Shown piece after piece: positions 34,951-43,840 of a stretch of DNA of 64,000 bases. Under the pieces are notes generated by a model that was not told the DNA's origin, did no database searches, and saw only the letters and a program-made list of their open reading frames with translations. The position numbers were made by a program, and so were the translations under genes. Location: NCBI GenBank assembly GCA_021324685.1, contig JAJPIQ010000081.1, positions 1-64,000 on the forward strand. The letters run 5' to 3'. Source of the DNA: Bacteroidota bacterium (lineage in GTDB: Bacteria; Bacteroidota; Ignavibacteria; Palsa-1295). Every line of letters starts with the position of its first letter. Position 1 is the first letter of the stretch.

Positions 34951-36102
34951 ATGCAGTTCACACTCGAGCGGACCGACGCCGTTTCCAAAGCCCGCGCTGG
35001 TATCCTCTGGACCGTGCATGGCGAAATTCCCACGCCGGCCTTTATGCCGGTGGGAACGAATGCGACGGTCAAGGCGCTGACCGCGGAGGAGGTCTGGGCA
35101 ACGGGCGCGCGGATGGTCCTGGCGAATGCCTACCATCTCTATCTTCGCCCGGGGACCGAAATTATTGCGAACGCCGGGGGGATTCACCGGTTTGCCAACT
35201 GGAAGGGAAGCGTACTTACGGACTCCGGCGGGTATCAGGTCTATTCGCTCGCCGATTTGCGAAAAACGACCGATGAAGGCGTCCATTTCAAAAGCCATCT
35301 CGACGGCTCCGCCCATTTTTTTACGGCCGAAAAGGTGATCGAGATCCAGCGCGCGATCGGCGCCGATATCGTCATGCCGTTCGACGAATGTCCGCCCTCC
35401 AATGCCGATCGGAAAACGATCGAACGTGCCGTGCACCGCACGATTGCCTGGGCCTCGCGCTCCATGGAACATTTTTCCAAACATGGCGCCCGACACGGGT
35501 ACGAACAATCGTTGTTTCCCATCGTCCAGGGAGGGACGCACCGCGACCTCAGGGAATTCTGCGCTGTGGAACTAATAAAAATGGGTGCCGAAGGCTATGC
35601 GATCGGCGGTCTCGCGGTCGGGGAACCGAACGAGACGATGTACGAAGTGACGGACTGGACGACCGACGTCCTGCCCCCGGAAAAACCTCGCTACCTTATG
35701 GGCGTGGGAACTCCGCTCGATCTGCTGGAGTCGATCGCGCGCGGCATCGATATGTTCGATTGCGTGCTTCCGACCCGCAATGCCCGCAATGCGCAGCTCT
35801 TTACCCGCGATGGGAAGATCAATATTACCAATGCCAAATGGAAGCGAGATTTTTCGCCGATCGACGAAGAGACCGATTCCTATGCCTCGAGGAATTTTTC
35901 AAAGGCCTATTTGGCCCATCTTTTTAACGCGAACGAGATCCTCGGCCTGACGCTTGCGACCCTTCACAACGTTGCATTTTACGAACAGCTTGTGCGGGAA
36001 GCGCGGGAGCGGATTATGAATGGGACGTTTGCTCCGTGGCTTGGCGAATTCAAATCGCGATACCAAAAATCCAGCGTTGCAGTCTCCGATGAAAATTCGT
36101 AA
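34951..36102 (+). CDS. tgt: tRNA-guanine transglycosylase with altered zinc site
   Basis: A 383-residue Tgt. Catalytic residues are present: Asp91 in LTDSGGYQV and nucleophile Asp270 in MFDCVLPTRNARN, with the substrate motifs MPFDECPP and IVQGG. The C-terminal zinc site is not: the E. coli pattern E-C-D-C-Y-T-C (Cys302, 304, 307) reads E-T-D-S-Y-A-S here (Thr308, Ser310, Ser313), while the fourth ligand His339 remains in LHN. The surrounding helices (NFSKAYLAHLFNANEILGLTLATLHN) are well conserved, so the loss looks specific. The enzyme inserts preQ1 at position 34 of GUN tRNAs. It overlaps the Nudix gene by 14 bases. Confidence 0.93.
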   Translation: MQFTLERTDAVSKARAGILWTVHGEIPTPAFMPVGTNATVKALTAEEVWATGARMVLANAYHLYLRPGTEIIANAGGIHRFANWKGSVLTDSGGYQVYSLADLRKTTDEGVHFKSHLDGSAHFFTAEKVIEIQRAIGADIVMPFDECPPSNADRKTIERAVHRTIAWASRSMEHFSKHGARHGYEQSLFPIVQGGTHRDLREFCAVELIKMGAEGYAIGGLAVGEPNETMYEVTDWTTDVLPPEKPRYLMGVGTPLDLLESIARGIDMFDCVLPTRNARNAQLFTRDGKINITNAKWKRDFSPIDEETDSYASRNFSKAYLAHLFNANEILGLTLATLHNVAFYEQLVREARERIMNGTFAPWLGEFKSRYQKSSVAVSDENS

Positions 36103-36586
36103 TCAGGGACGCGGGATCGTCGTCAATGCAAAAGGGGAAATCCTTTTTGTGAAGCACAGGGATGAGGTTCCCGCATCTCCCGGAGAGCCGGACCGACTCG
36201 AATATTGGGTGCCACCCGGTGGCGGCGTCGATGTCGATGAAACCTTCGAAGAAGCCGCCGTTCGTGAAGTGTTGGAAGAAACGGGGATTGTGATCGACGA
36301 GGTTGTGCGGTTCATGCACACGGTCGAAAAACCGCTCCGATTTGGTAACGAAATGCGACTCATGCACGCGCAATATTTCTTGATGCGAATCCATCACGAT
36401 GGCGCCGCCGCATCAGTCCGCGATCCGGGCGAAGGCATCATCGACGTGCGATGGTGGAGCGATGAAGAGATGGCGCGCTCCGGTGAGGTTTTTCGGCCAT
36501 TGGGCATTGAAGCCATGTGCGTGGATGCGTTAGTCGAATTGGGATTCGTACGTCGTGGGCTCTCATACACGGAGGGGAAGCAATAA
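36089..36586 (+). CDS. Nudix hydrolase
   Basis: A 165-residue Nudix protein with a complete Nudix box: GGVDVDETFEEAAVREVLEE, then TGI. The N-terminal strand VVNAKGEILFVKHRD is typical. The substrate is a nucleoside-diphosphate derivative that cannot be named from sequence. The start overlaps the 3' end of tgt by 14 bases, which suggests co-transcription. The 172 bases after it contain no gene. Confidence 0.88.
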   Translation: MKIRNQGRGIVVNAKGEILFVKHRDEVPASPGEPDRLEYWVPPGGGVDVDETFEEAAVREVLEETGIVIDEVVRFMHTVEKPLRFGNEMRLMHAQYFLMRIHHDGAAASVRDPGEGIIDVRWWSDEEMARSGEVFRPLGIEAMCVDALVELGFVRRGLSYTEGKQ

Positions 36587-36758
36587 GTTTGAACATCACT
36601 TCTGGATGCCAGGGATAGTCGGTGCAGACTGTTGCCAAAGAAAATCTTAAATGTTCGATATCATGCAGGCGAAAACTGCCGCTACCGGTTTTGAATGATT
36701 TTGGGGAAATTTTGGTTACCCCAAACTATCTCAGAGAAGCATTCATTTTAACCATTCC

Positions 36759-37109
36759 ATGACGATTTTTTCTATTTTTACCTCCGCCCCGTTACTGATG
36801 GCCCCCGCCAGCGGCCCGAATGGCCAGTCGGGCGACCCGACGCCGTCCTTCATTATGTTGGGCGCGATGGTCCTCATTTTTTACTTTCTTATTTTCCGGC
36901 CGCAAAAAAAACGGCAAAAAGCGCGCGAAGCATTGGTCCAGCAGATCGAAAAGGGCGATAAGGTCGTGACCGCCAGCGGTATCCACGGAACCATTTCTCA
37001 GATCGAGGATACGACCGTTCTTCTGCAGGTCTCGGACAACACCAAGATCCGCATCGAAAAATCGGCGATCGGTAACGTAACGCCGAAGAACGCCGAGAAA
37101 GCAGCGTAA
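36759..37109 (+). CDS. yajC: preprotein translocase accessory subunit YajC
   Basis: A 116-residue protein with one membrane helix (SFIMLGAMVLIFYFLIFRPQKKR) followed by the YajC core QIEKGDKVVTASGIHGTISQIEDTTVLLQVSDNTKIRIEKSAI. YajC associates with SecDF and the SecYEG channel. The SecD and SecF genes that often follow are not here; ribBA comes next after 21 bases. Confidence 0.93.
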   Translation: MTIFSIFTSAPLLMAPASGPNGQSGDPTPSFIMLGAMVLIFYFLIFRPQKKRQKAREALVQQIEKGDKVVTASGIHGTISQIEDTTVLLQVSDNTKIRIEKSAIGNVTPKNAEKAA

Positions 37110-37130
37110 GCGGAGCGCCATCGGGAAAGC

Positions 37131-38339
37131 ATGATGCTGAATACCATCGAAGAAGCTTTAGAAGAGATCCGCCGTGGCAAGGGCGTGATCGTGGTCGACG
37201 ACGAAGACCGCGAGAACGAAGGCGATTTCATTGCGGCGGCCGAAGCCGTGACGCCGGAAATGATCGCGTTCATGCTCAAGCGGACCAGTGGGATTATTTG
37301 TGTGCCGCTCACCGAACAGCGCGCGAAGGAACTCGATCTCGCGATGATGGTCGAGATCAACACCGCGCGGCATGGAACGCCATTTACCGTCAGCGTCGAT
37401 TACCTCAAGGGAACTTCGACCGGCGTCTCCGCTGAGGACCGCGCCCGAACGATCTTCGCGCTCACAGAACCCAGTTCGCTTCCACGCGATTTTGCTCGGC
37501 CCGGACATATTTTTCCGCTTCGGGCCGCCGAGGAAGGCGTGCTGCGCCGCGCCGGGCATACCGAGGCGGCGGTCGATTTGGCGCGTTTGGCTGGCTTTAA
37601 ACCGATCGGCATTCTTTGCGAGATGGTCAACGACGACGGTTCGATGGCCCGCATGCCGGAACTCCTGAAGATCGCGAAAGAAACGGGAATGAAGATCATT
37701 TCCGTGCAGGACCTCATTGCCTACCGCATGCACAGCGAACAGCTGATGCAAAAGATCGTCGAAGTTTCGCTCCCGACGGAATACGGGGAGTTCAGGCTGC
37801 ATCTTTACGAAAACAAAGTCGATAAAAAGGAACATATCGCGCTGACCAAAGGCGATATCGCGAACGGAGAACCGGTCCTTGTGCGCGTTCACTCCGAGTG
37901 CTTCACCGGCGATACGCTTGGCTCCATGCGCTGCGATTGCCAGGACCAGCTCCATGCGGCCATGATGATGGTCGAAAAAGAGGGCCGCGGCGTGGTCGTC
38001 TATATGCGGCAGGAGGGTCGCGGGATCGGGCTCGCGAATAAGCTCCGCGCGTACAAACTGCAGGAAGAGGGCGCCGATACCGTCGAAGCAAACGAGCGGC
38101 TCGGGTTCAAGGCCGACCTCCGCGATTACGGACTCGGGGCGCAGCTCCTGGCCGATCTTGGCGTGAAAAAAATGCGGCTGATGACGAACAACCCGAAGAA
38201 AGTGGTCGGGCTTTCCAGCTATGGCCTCGAAATTGTCGATCGGGTTCCCATTGAAATCCCTGCCAACCTGAAGAACGCCGGTTACCTGGAAACCAAGCGC
38301 CAGAAGTTAGGGCATATTTTGACGGGACTCCGGTCCTAA
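37131..38339 (+). CDS. ribBA: bifunctional riboflavin biosynthesis protein RibBA
   Basis: A 402-residue fusion. Residues 1-200 are 3,4-dihydroxy-2-butanone-4-phosphate synthase ([49 protein letters not shown]). The rest is GTP cyclohydrolase II with zinc ligands in [15 protein letters not shown], the [20 protein letters not shown] segment and a C-terminal [11 protein letters not shown]. Together they supply both precursors of riboflavin. No FMN riboswitch was seen upstream; an intrinsic terminator follows. Confidence 0.96.
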   Translation: MMLNTIEEALEEIRRGKGVIVVDDEDRENEGDFIAAAEAVTPEMIAFMLKRTSGIICVPLTEQRAKELDLAMMVEINTARHGTPFTVSVDYLKGTSTGVSAEDRARTIFALTEPSSLPRDFARPGHIFPLRAAEEGVLRRAGHTEAAVDLARLAGFKPIGILCEMVNDDGSMARMPELLKIAKETGMKIISVQDLIAYRMHSEQLMQKIVEVSLPTEYGEFRLHLYENKVDKKEHIALTKGDIANGEPVLVRVHSECFTGDTLGSMRCDCQDQLHAAMMMVEKEGRGVVVYMRQEGRGIGLANKLRAYKLQEEGADTVEANERLGFKADLRDYGLGAQLLADLGVKKMRLMTNNPKKVVGLSSYGLEIVDRVPIEIPANLKNAGYLETKRQKLGHILTGLRS

Positions 38340-38403
38340 GGTCTTTGTGCGGGAACAGAATTGCCCAAAACGGTGCTTGTAGGGTGAATTAGAAGTTTTT
38401 CAA

Positions 38404-38457
38404 GAGAAGGTATCTTGCTACCAGCGTTGGTGCAGCGGATGCCTTCTCCTTTTATTT
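38404..38457 (+). terminator. intrinsic terminator after ribBA
   Basis: GAGAAGGTATC (38404-38414) pairs with GATGCCTTCTC (38438-38448) with one G-T pair. An inner ACCA/TGGT pairing is in the loop, and CTTTTATTT follows. It lies between ribBA and greA. Confidence 0.7.
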
Positions 38458-38469
38458 GAGGGCGCCGGC

Positions 38470-38964
38470 ATGGCCGGCATAAAAAGAATGGACAAGTCGA
38501 AAATTTACTTGACGCGCCAGCGGCTTACGGAACTCGAGGAAGAGGTCCGAAAGCTGCGTATTCACGGCCGCCGGGACGTCGCGCAGCGCATTGCCGAAGC
38601 GCGCGCGCAGGGGGACCTTTCTGAAAATGCAGAGTACGATGCCGCTCGCGAAGAGCAGGGCCTGCTCGAGCTCCGTATCCACAAAATGGAAGACATGCTC
38701 GCGCGATCGGCCGTCATCGACGAGTCGAACATTCCGACGGACAAGGTCGGAATTATGACCCGCGTCTCCGTGCTCAACACCAAGACGAATAAGAAGAACG
38801 AATACCAGATCGTGTCGGCCGAAGAGGCCGATTTCGAAGGCGGAAAAATTTCCATGTCGTCGCCCATCGGCCGCGCACTGCTGAATAAAAAAGTGGGTGA
38901 CGAAGTGCAGGTAAAAGTTCCAGCCGGGACCCTGGAACTCAAAATCGTATCGATAGGAAAATAG
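38470..38964 (+). CDS. greA: transcription elongation factor GreA
   Basis: A 164-residue GreA. The N-terminal coiled coil (KIYLTRQRLTELEEEVRKL, then EARAQGDLSENAEYDAAREEQ) carries the conserved acidic tip, and the C-terminal FKBP-like domain has MTRVSVLNT and ISMSSPIGRALLNKKVGDEV. It rescues backtracked RNA polymerase by stimulating transcript cleavage. A GAGG sequence precedes the ATG at 38470; an ATG at 38488 (MDKSKIYL) is the alternative. Confidence 0.95.
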   Translation: MAGIKRMDKSKIYLTRQRLTELEEEVRKLRIHGRRDVAQRIAEARAQGDLSENAEYDAAREEQGLLELRIHKMEDMLARSAVIDESNIPTDKVGIMTRVSVLNTKTNKKNEYQIVSAEEADFEGGKISMSSPIGRALLNKKVGDEVQVKVPAGTLELKIVSIGK

Positions 38965-39020
38965 GAAAACGTTCGGTCTTTTTCCTTTTGATATTTCCTT
39001 AAATTCTCATTCAGTGAGTT

Positions 39021-39104
39021 GCCCAAGTGGCGTAATTGGTAGCCGCAGCAGACTCAAAATCTGCCGTTCGCAAGGACGTACCGGTTCGAGTCCGGTCTTG
39101 GGCA
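39021..39104 (+). tRNA. tRNA-Leu (anticodon CAA)
   Basis: An 84-nucleotide tRNA. The acceptor stem GCCCAAG (39021-39027) pairs with CTTGGGC (39097-39103), with discriminator A. The D-arm holds GGTAG, the anticodon stem GCAGA/TCTGC encloses loop CTCAAAA with anticodon CAA, a long variable arm (class II) follows, and the T-arm is ACCGG-TTCGAGT-CCGGT. CCA is not encoded. Confidence 0.95.
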
Positions 39105-39412
39105 CGAAAGAGGAATGTGGGCTGGATGCCGCGAGCCGAACCATTCCATGGGGTGTCTGTTTTAGGATCTGCCTGTTTTGTTAATCAGCTCGATTGTATG
39201 GCATGTGTGTTCGATTCCCCGTTTGCACCTAATCGCTCTTTGAGGTGAAGTAAGAGAGCGTCTTTTCGCATGTGCGAAAAAGGCTCCGATAGGGAAGCTC
39301 CGTACGCGTAAAATCGATGGAATGCAAAGCACGATTTGAACGCAAAGCTCTTTAGCATCGCAGCGTTTTTCTAACTTACAGTCTTTTCAAACCTTATGTC
39401 TCGATCAAAACT
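39105..39412. other. 308-base intergenic region after tRNA-Leu
   Basis: No gene is supported. Short open frames here overlap the tRNA or lack any recognisable feature. It contains a perfect 8-bp palindrome (39263-39280) listed separately, and should hold the promoter of the lipoprotein gene at 39413. Confidence 0.5.
39263..39280. repeat. perfect inverted repeat upstream of the lipoprotein gene
   Basis: TTTTCGCA (39263-39270) and TGCGAAAA (39273-39280) flank a 2-base centre. No T-run follows on either strand, so it may be a protein-binding site rather than a terminator. It is 133 bases before the next start codon. Confidence 0.4.
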
Positions 39413-40642
39413 ATGAAAAGAGTAATTACCTGTGCGGCATTATCGTTAGCATTCTTATCGTCGTGCACTACTACCGGTCAATTATCGGGATCCGGATTGG
39501 CCGCATTAGGTTGCGTGCTCCAGGCCGAAGGCGGGACTAGTGTCTCGAATACCCCGCCATCGACTATTTTTCCTCCGAACAGTCCCAAGCAGGTGCCACT
39601 GTCGGTGCACGGATCGAAATCGATTCCCGGCCCGGCACAGACGATCGAACTGCGCGGCTGGCTGACTCGAGTCGACATGAGTTGCAACGGAGTAGATCCC
39701 GATTGGCATTATAATCTTGCGATCGATCCAAAGTGGGCAATAGACCATCTCGGCATCGATATAACCCAACTCATCCTGCCCGGAAACATCAACGAATTTT
39801 CCGACGACCTCGTCCCTACCAATACCGAGATAACATCCGGCGCTACCACCCCCGACGGGCGCACGATTAGCTGGGCAATGGTCGGCAGACCCACCATCCA
39901 TGTCGAATTAAATGGGTGGAGACCCTCTGATCACCCAGGCAAAACGCCGCCGTCGGACTGGGGATGGTCGAATTCGAATGGATGCCCGGGAGTTGTATGG
40001 GCATTCAATCCAATTAATCCTCTCGCATGCGCGGCGCCACTTCGGGTGGGAATGTATGTTCGGATCGTGGGCTCGCTCATTACCGACGAACCGCACGATC
40101 AGTCCGCCGGAGTTCCCACGTGGTGGGTAAATAGCTTTGGGGAGAGTGCACCCGGAGAGCAAGGGCAGGCAGGTCCCGATGCATTGAATGCCCTTCAGTT
40201 AGACTGGGCCGGGGGGCTTAACAGCTATGATGCTAATAATCCTGCCCGATGGTCTGAAATTCATCCTCCCGATATTATTGCCGACATCGATACGTCTTCG
40301 CCGATTATGCCAACCGAAACGTTTGAGGGTGTCACGGTCATGTCAAAAAATTGTATTGGAGGATATCCGGGAGCAAGTTGTACCCCTACGACCCTGGACG
40401 TGGATATCGCTCCTCCCAGCAATATGCCGGTCGGACATAACGGAGTCAATTGTACGGAGATCGTAAGTAGATTTACGAATTTTAGAACGATCATCGATGG
40501 CAATAATGGCAGTAGCAATAACAGCGGAGCGAAAATTACCTTTTTCTCCGATCATGTACATGTGCATGTGACCGTACAGGGCCAGACCGCATGGGGAGCC
40601 ATGGGTAAATTCGTGGCTTTTTACCGGGTGTCGTGGAAGTAG
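39413..40642 (+). CDS. large lipoprotein of unknown function
   Basis: A 409-residue protein with a lipoprotein signal peptide: MKRVITCAALSLAFLSSC with lipidated Cys18 followed by TTT. No known domain was recognised. Visible features are a Pro-rich linker (about 47-75), many Trp and Gly residues in the centre (NGWRPSDHP, DWGWSNSNGCPGVVWAF), several Cys pairs that could form disulphides, and a His-alternating strand HVHVHVTV near the C-terminus (FFSDHVHVHVTVQGQTAWG). It lies 78 bases upstream of the solenoid-oxidoreductase gene on the same strand, so a shared function is possible but unproven. Confidence 0.7.
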   Translation: MKRVITCAALSLAFLSSCTTTGQLSGSGLAALGCVLQAEGGTSVSNTPPSTIFPPNSPKQVPLSVHGSKSIPGPAQTIELRGWLTRVDMSCNGVDPDWHYNLAIDPKWAIDHLGIDITQLILPGNINEFSDDLVPTNTEITSGATTPDGRTISWAMVGRPTIHVELNGWRPSDHPGKTPPSDWGWSNSNGCPGVVWAFNPINPLACAAPLRVGMYVRIVGSLITDEPHDQSAGVPTWWVNSFGESAPGEQGQAGPDALNALQLDWAGGLNSYDANNPARWSEIHPPDIIADIDTSSPIMPTETFEGVTVMSKNCIGGYPGASCTPTTLDVDIAPPSNMPVGHNGVNCTEIVSRFTNFRTIIDGNNGSSNNSGAKITFFSDHVHVHVTVQGQTAWGAMGKFVAFYRVSWK

Positions 40643-40720
40643 GGAAGAAAATCGAGGAGCAACGTTGAGGAACAGTTCCCACCTATTCATTTTCATTTAA
40701 AAACCCGTACAGGAGACGTT

Positions 40721-43573
40721 ATGTCATGGACGAATGGAGCCATTAGCGGCGGAGTCGTTACCCACTCCGATACCGGGAATATTCACATTACCGGGAACAT
40801 CGATAGCGGTGCCGTTGTCACGCTCGCCACCACGGGTGGAACGATTATTATCGATGGCAAAATCGACGGTGGCAGCACCGTGAACCTCACAGCGTCAGGG
40901 GACATTCAAATTGGCGCCGCCGGTGGCAACCGGGACAACCTTAAGATTGACGGAGGAAGCACGGTCACGGTCATGTCCGGTGGGGCGGTCTCCTTAGGGG
41001 GAAAGATCGATCACAACAGCAATGTCTCCATGGTGGCCAATGGTGGATCGATCACGATCGGCGGGAAGATCGATCATAACAGCGTCGTTGAGTTTACCGC
41101 TTCGGGCGATGTCCTCATCGGTGCGGATTCGACCCTCGGCGGTGGCGACCGAAAAATTGACGGAAACAGCAACGTCGCGGTACAAGCGGGGATTAGGATC
41201 CATCTTTTCAACAAAATCGACGGAGGGAGCATCTCTGGCGCTCACTCCACGGTAGACTTCAAAGCTTGCGGAGGCATTGCCATCGACGACAAGATCGACG
41301 GCGGTTCGGTCGTCCGCCTGGCGGTCAATTCCGGAACTATCACGATAGGAGACAAAATCGGTGGAGGGGGGACCAACGTGACCTTTTGGCCGCCCACGAG
41401 TCTCCTGGTCACGAACGGAATTGATTCCCATGCGATCGTCACCCCTTTGAACTGGGTCGGCGCCTTTTCATGGTGCAGCCCATCCGGCACAACCGGCGGA
41501 GCCGGGCAACAAGGATACTATTGGCAAAACTGGCCCATGACATTCGGCTACGTCACTCCGAATCGTGTGTATCCGCGAACGGTTGCCGATGTGGTCGCCG
41601 CGGTTAAGCAGGCCGCGCTGAATGATCTTCCGGTAAAAGCGATCGGCGGCGGATGGTCTTTTTCGGACGCGTCGTTACCGATGACGAATCAGGCAGATGT
41701 CGACGCAGTATCCATCTTGAAGCGAGGAGCAAATGGAACTCAGGATTTCCACAACATCCTGCAGGGGTTAAATAACGGTACCGTTTTGCCGGCCGATTTT
41801 CAGCCGGAAGTTGTCGATAGCGACCTGGCGGGTTCCCAAACGTATGACCAGACCACACTCGAGGAGGTCACTGCCAGTGGAGCCAATCTTCCCCTGGCCA
41901 GCGAGACGATGCTCATCGACACACGCGGATTAGCATCGAGTTTACAGGGCCAGTTGCACTCCATCCTGTCCGATCCAGCGCGCCGGTCCACCAAACATTA
42001 TTTCCACGTCGAGGCAGGAATCACGATGGAAGACCTGGACCAGCTTCTGGACCACCAGAATCCCAGACTCGCGCTGCAAGCCTCCGGAGGGTCGGTCGGA
42101 GCGACGTTAGCAGGTACCCTGGCATCCGCAACCCACGGCGCCGAGTTTCAATGGCCCTTATTGATCGATTGTGTTCGCGCGATTCATCTCGTGGCTCCGG
42201 ACGGAAAAGAATGGTGGATCGAGGGAGATGTGCCGATCGCAGATTTTACGCGTCTTAGAAGGACCTACCCGAATATCAGCAGGAATCGCTTCGTTTCGGG
42301 TTCCCGGCATTTGTCCGGACTGAGTGCACAGGACATCTTAAACGCCGTCATCGTTTCGATGGGGACCATGGGAGTGGTCTACTCCGTCGTGCTGGAAGTT
42401 GTTCCGCAGTTCGGCCTCCAGCAGATTTGCGTGGCAATACCGTCGTTACCGTTTTTTGTGAATTCCTGGGAGTTTTTACTCCTGCGAGCGGGGACGAATG
42501 TGGCCGAGATTCGTAGCGGAAGCACCGCGGCGAATATCAAAGTGCTGAACTTCCTGCTCGACGGTGCGGCGAACGGGACGGGCATTGCCTATAATTCCCA
42601 TAGCACTGAGAATGTATTTTGCGACCTCGCGATTAATCCGCTCAATCAGGACTGCTGGATCACCAACCGGCGGGTGACTCCATCGATACCGATAGATGGG
42701 AACAGTCCCGCCACGGACTGGTTGGGTGCCCTCAATCAAACGCTCGGGGGCCGAGCTCAGGGCGATGTGATGGGCAGCATGACTATGGGTCGAATCTTCG
42801 ACTTCCTCAATTGGGCCAAGGACGTGGCGAATCCGTTCGACGACCTCAACGATATTCAACAAGCCGGTCGGCTCGGAACTTTCCTAACTTCGTTTCCCGA
42901 CATTCTTGTGGCGGCGGCGGCGACCCTGAGCGCACAGGCGGTGGCCAACGGTGCCAATGAGCCAAACAATCCGGACCGGGGGCAGCAGTTTTTGGCAGAT
43001 GCGCTCTCCGGGTTTCTCCACGCCGTCCAGGGTACCGTCAACGGCGCGACGGGAGATACGACCGCCGTGTCGTACAAGATCTGGGGCTTCGGATGGCCAG
43101 CTAACGGGTTCCCTGGAAGAGGTCTGGAGATTGCGCTGCCGCGGGAGACAGCATTTACGTTCCTTCAAACCGTCCTGTTCGATCAGGTATTAACGAATAC
43201 GATTCAGGCGGGCAACATGCCTCTGATCGGCTACATTTCGGTGAGAGTTTGTCCTCAGACAAACACCCTGATGGGAATGCAGCAGTTCAGTCCCTATTCA
43301 ATTATGATCGAAGTCGTGGGCTACCGGTCCCCGGAAGCAAATTTTGTGATGAACCAGATACAACAACTGGCATTGCAGGCACAAAATGTCATGCTTCATT
43401 GGGGGCTGGAAAACGATCAGGTGACGGCTGCGAATCTGGCGATGATGCCCGTATCGAATCCGCTATCCGGTACATCGGAAACTCGGCTTTCCGCATTCCA
43501 GAAAGTTCGGCAGTTACTCTCGGGCGGGAACACGAACTTCGAGAATAATTTCGTAAACCGCCTAAACCTGTAA
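40721..43573 (+). CDS. beta-solenoid repeat domain fused to FAD-linked oxidoreductase (PCMH/VAO type)
   Basis: A 950-residue protein with ribosome-binding sequence AGGAGA before ATG and no signal peptide. Residues 7-241 are about ten imperfect repeats of 20-29 residues on the pattern KIDGGSxVxLxAxGGxIxIG (Lys at 47, 75, 95, 116, 145, 165, 191, 212), as in right-handed beta-helices. From about 275 a PCMH-type FAD domain follows: FGYVTPNRVYPRTVADVVAAV, GGGWSFS at 309-315 and SVGATLAGTLASATHG ending at 473, then MGTMGVVYSVVLEVVP. At the site where sugar-lactone oxidases have GSGHS with a flavin-linked His, this protein has Trp, so the FAD is probably not attached there. The C-terminal 350 residues would form the substrate domain; the substrate is unknown. 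Confidence 0.82.
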   Translation: MSWTNGAISGGVVTHSDTGNIHITGNIDSGAVVTLATTGGTIIIDGKIDGGSTVNLTASGDIQIGAAGGNRDNLKIDGGSTVTVMSGGAVSLGGKIDHNSNVSMVANGGSITIGGKIDHNSVVEFTASGDVLIGADSTLGGGDRKIDGNSNVAVQAGIRIHLFNKIDGGSISGAHSTVDFKACGGIAIDDKIDGGSVVRLAVNSGTITIGDKIGGGGTNVTFWPPTSLLVTNGIDSHAIVTPLNWVGAFSWCSPSGTTGGAGQQGYYWQNWPMTFGYVTPNRVYPRTVADVVAAVKQAALNDLPVKAIGGGWSFSDASLPMTNQADVDAVSILKRGANGTQDFHNILQGLNNGTVLPADFQPEVVDSDLAGSQTYDQTTLEEVTASGANLPLASETMLIDTRGLASSLQGQLHSILSDPARRSTKHYFHVEAGITMEDLDQLLDHQNPRLALQASGGSVGATLAGTLASATHGAEFQWPLLIDCVRAIHLVAPDGKEWWIEGDVPIADFTRLRRTYPNISRNRFVSGSRHLSGLSAQDILNAVIVSMGTMGVVYSVVLEVVPQFGLQQICVAIPSLPFFVNSWEFLLLRAGTNVAEIRSGSTAANIKVLNFLLDGAANGTGIAYNSHSTENVFCDLAINPLNQDCWITNRRVTPSIPIDGNSPATDWLGALNQTLGGRAQGDVMGSMTMGRIFDFLNWAKDVANPFDDLNDIQQAGRLGTFLTSFPDILVAAAATLSAQAVANGANEPNNPDRGQQFLADALSGFLHAVQGTVNGATGDTTAVSYKIWGFGWPANGFPGRGLEIALPRETAFTFLQTVLFDQVLTNTIQAGNMPLIGYISVRVCPQTNTLMGMQQFSPYSIMIEVVGYRSPEANFVMNQIQQLALQAQNVMLHWGLENDQVTAANLAMMPVSNPLSGTSETRLSAFQKVRQLLSGGNTNFENNFVNRLNL

Positions 43574-43840
43574 CGGCTGAAATCTGTAACGGACCGATTA
43601 GTCGAGGAACTTTATCCATACTTTCTGGAGGCTACCCTCGCCGATCTCCAAAACGAAGGTCAGCATAGAGCCACATAATTTACGGTGGAGCGTTAGGCAA
43701 CTTATCTTTTTTATAGGATAACGGCTTCGCTGTTCATGTATAACACCGTTAACACACATATACAGAAGATCTTTCTGAAAGAAATTTAAGGCGATGCCAT
43801 TCGAAACGGAGCTGGGCCGGCTCCTGTTGGGCGGCGGCGT

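Noticed and set aside
36587-37130. Possible FMN riboswitch in front of ribBA
   Set aside because: ribBA follows yajC after 21 bases, and no segment fits the conserved FMN-aptamer sequence; the gap before yajC has no such structure either.
40739-41443. Periodic DNA repeats considered as a CRISPR-like or satellite array
   Set aside because: The periodicity is at protein level (20-29-residue KID-repeats) in one long frame; the DNA copies are too divergent and there are no unique spacers.
43574-43840. Short minus-strand frame behind the oxidoreductase gene
   Set aside because: About 22 codons only, no ribosome-binding site and no recognisable similarity; treated as intergenic.
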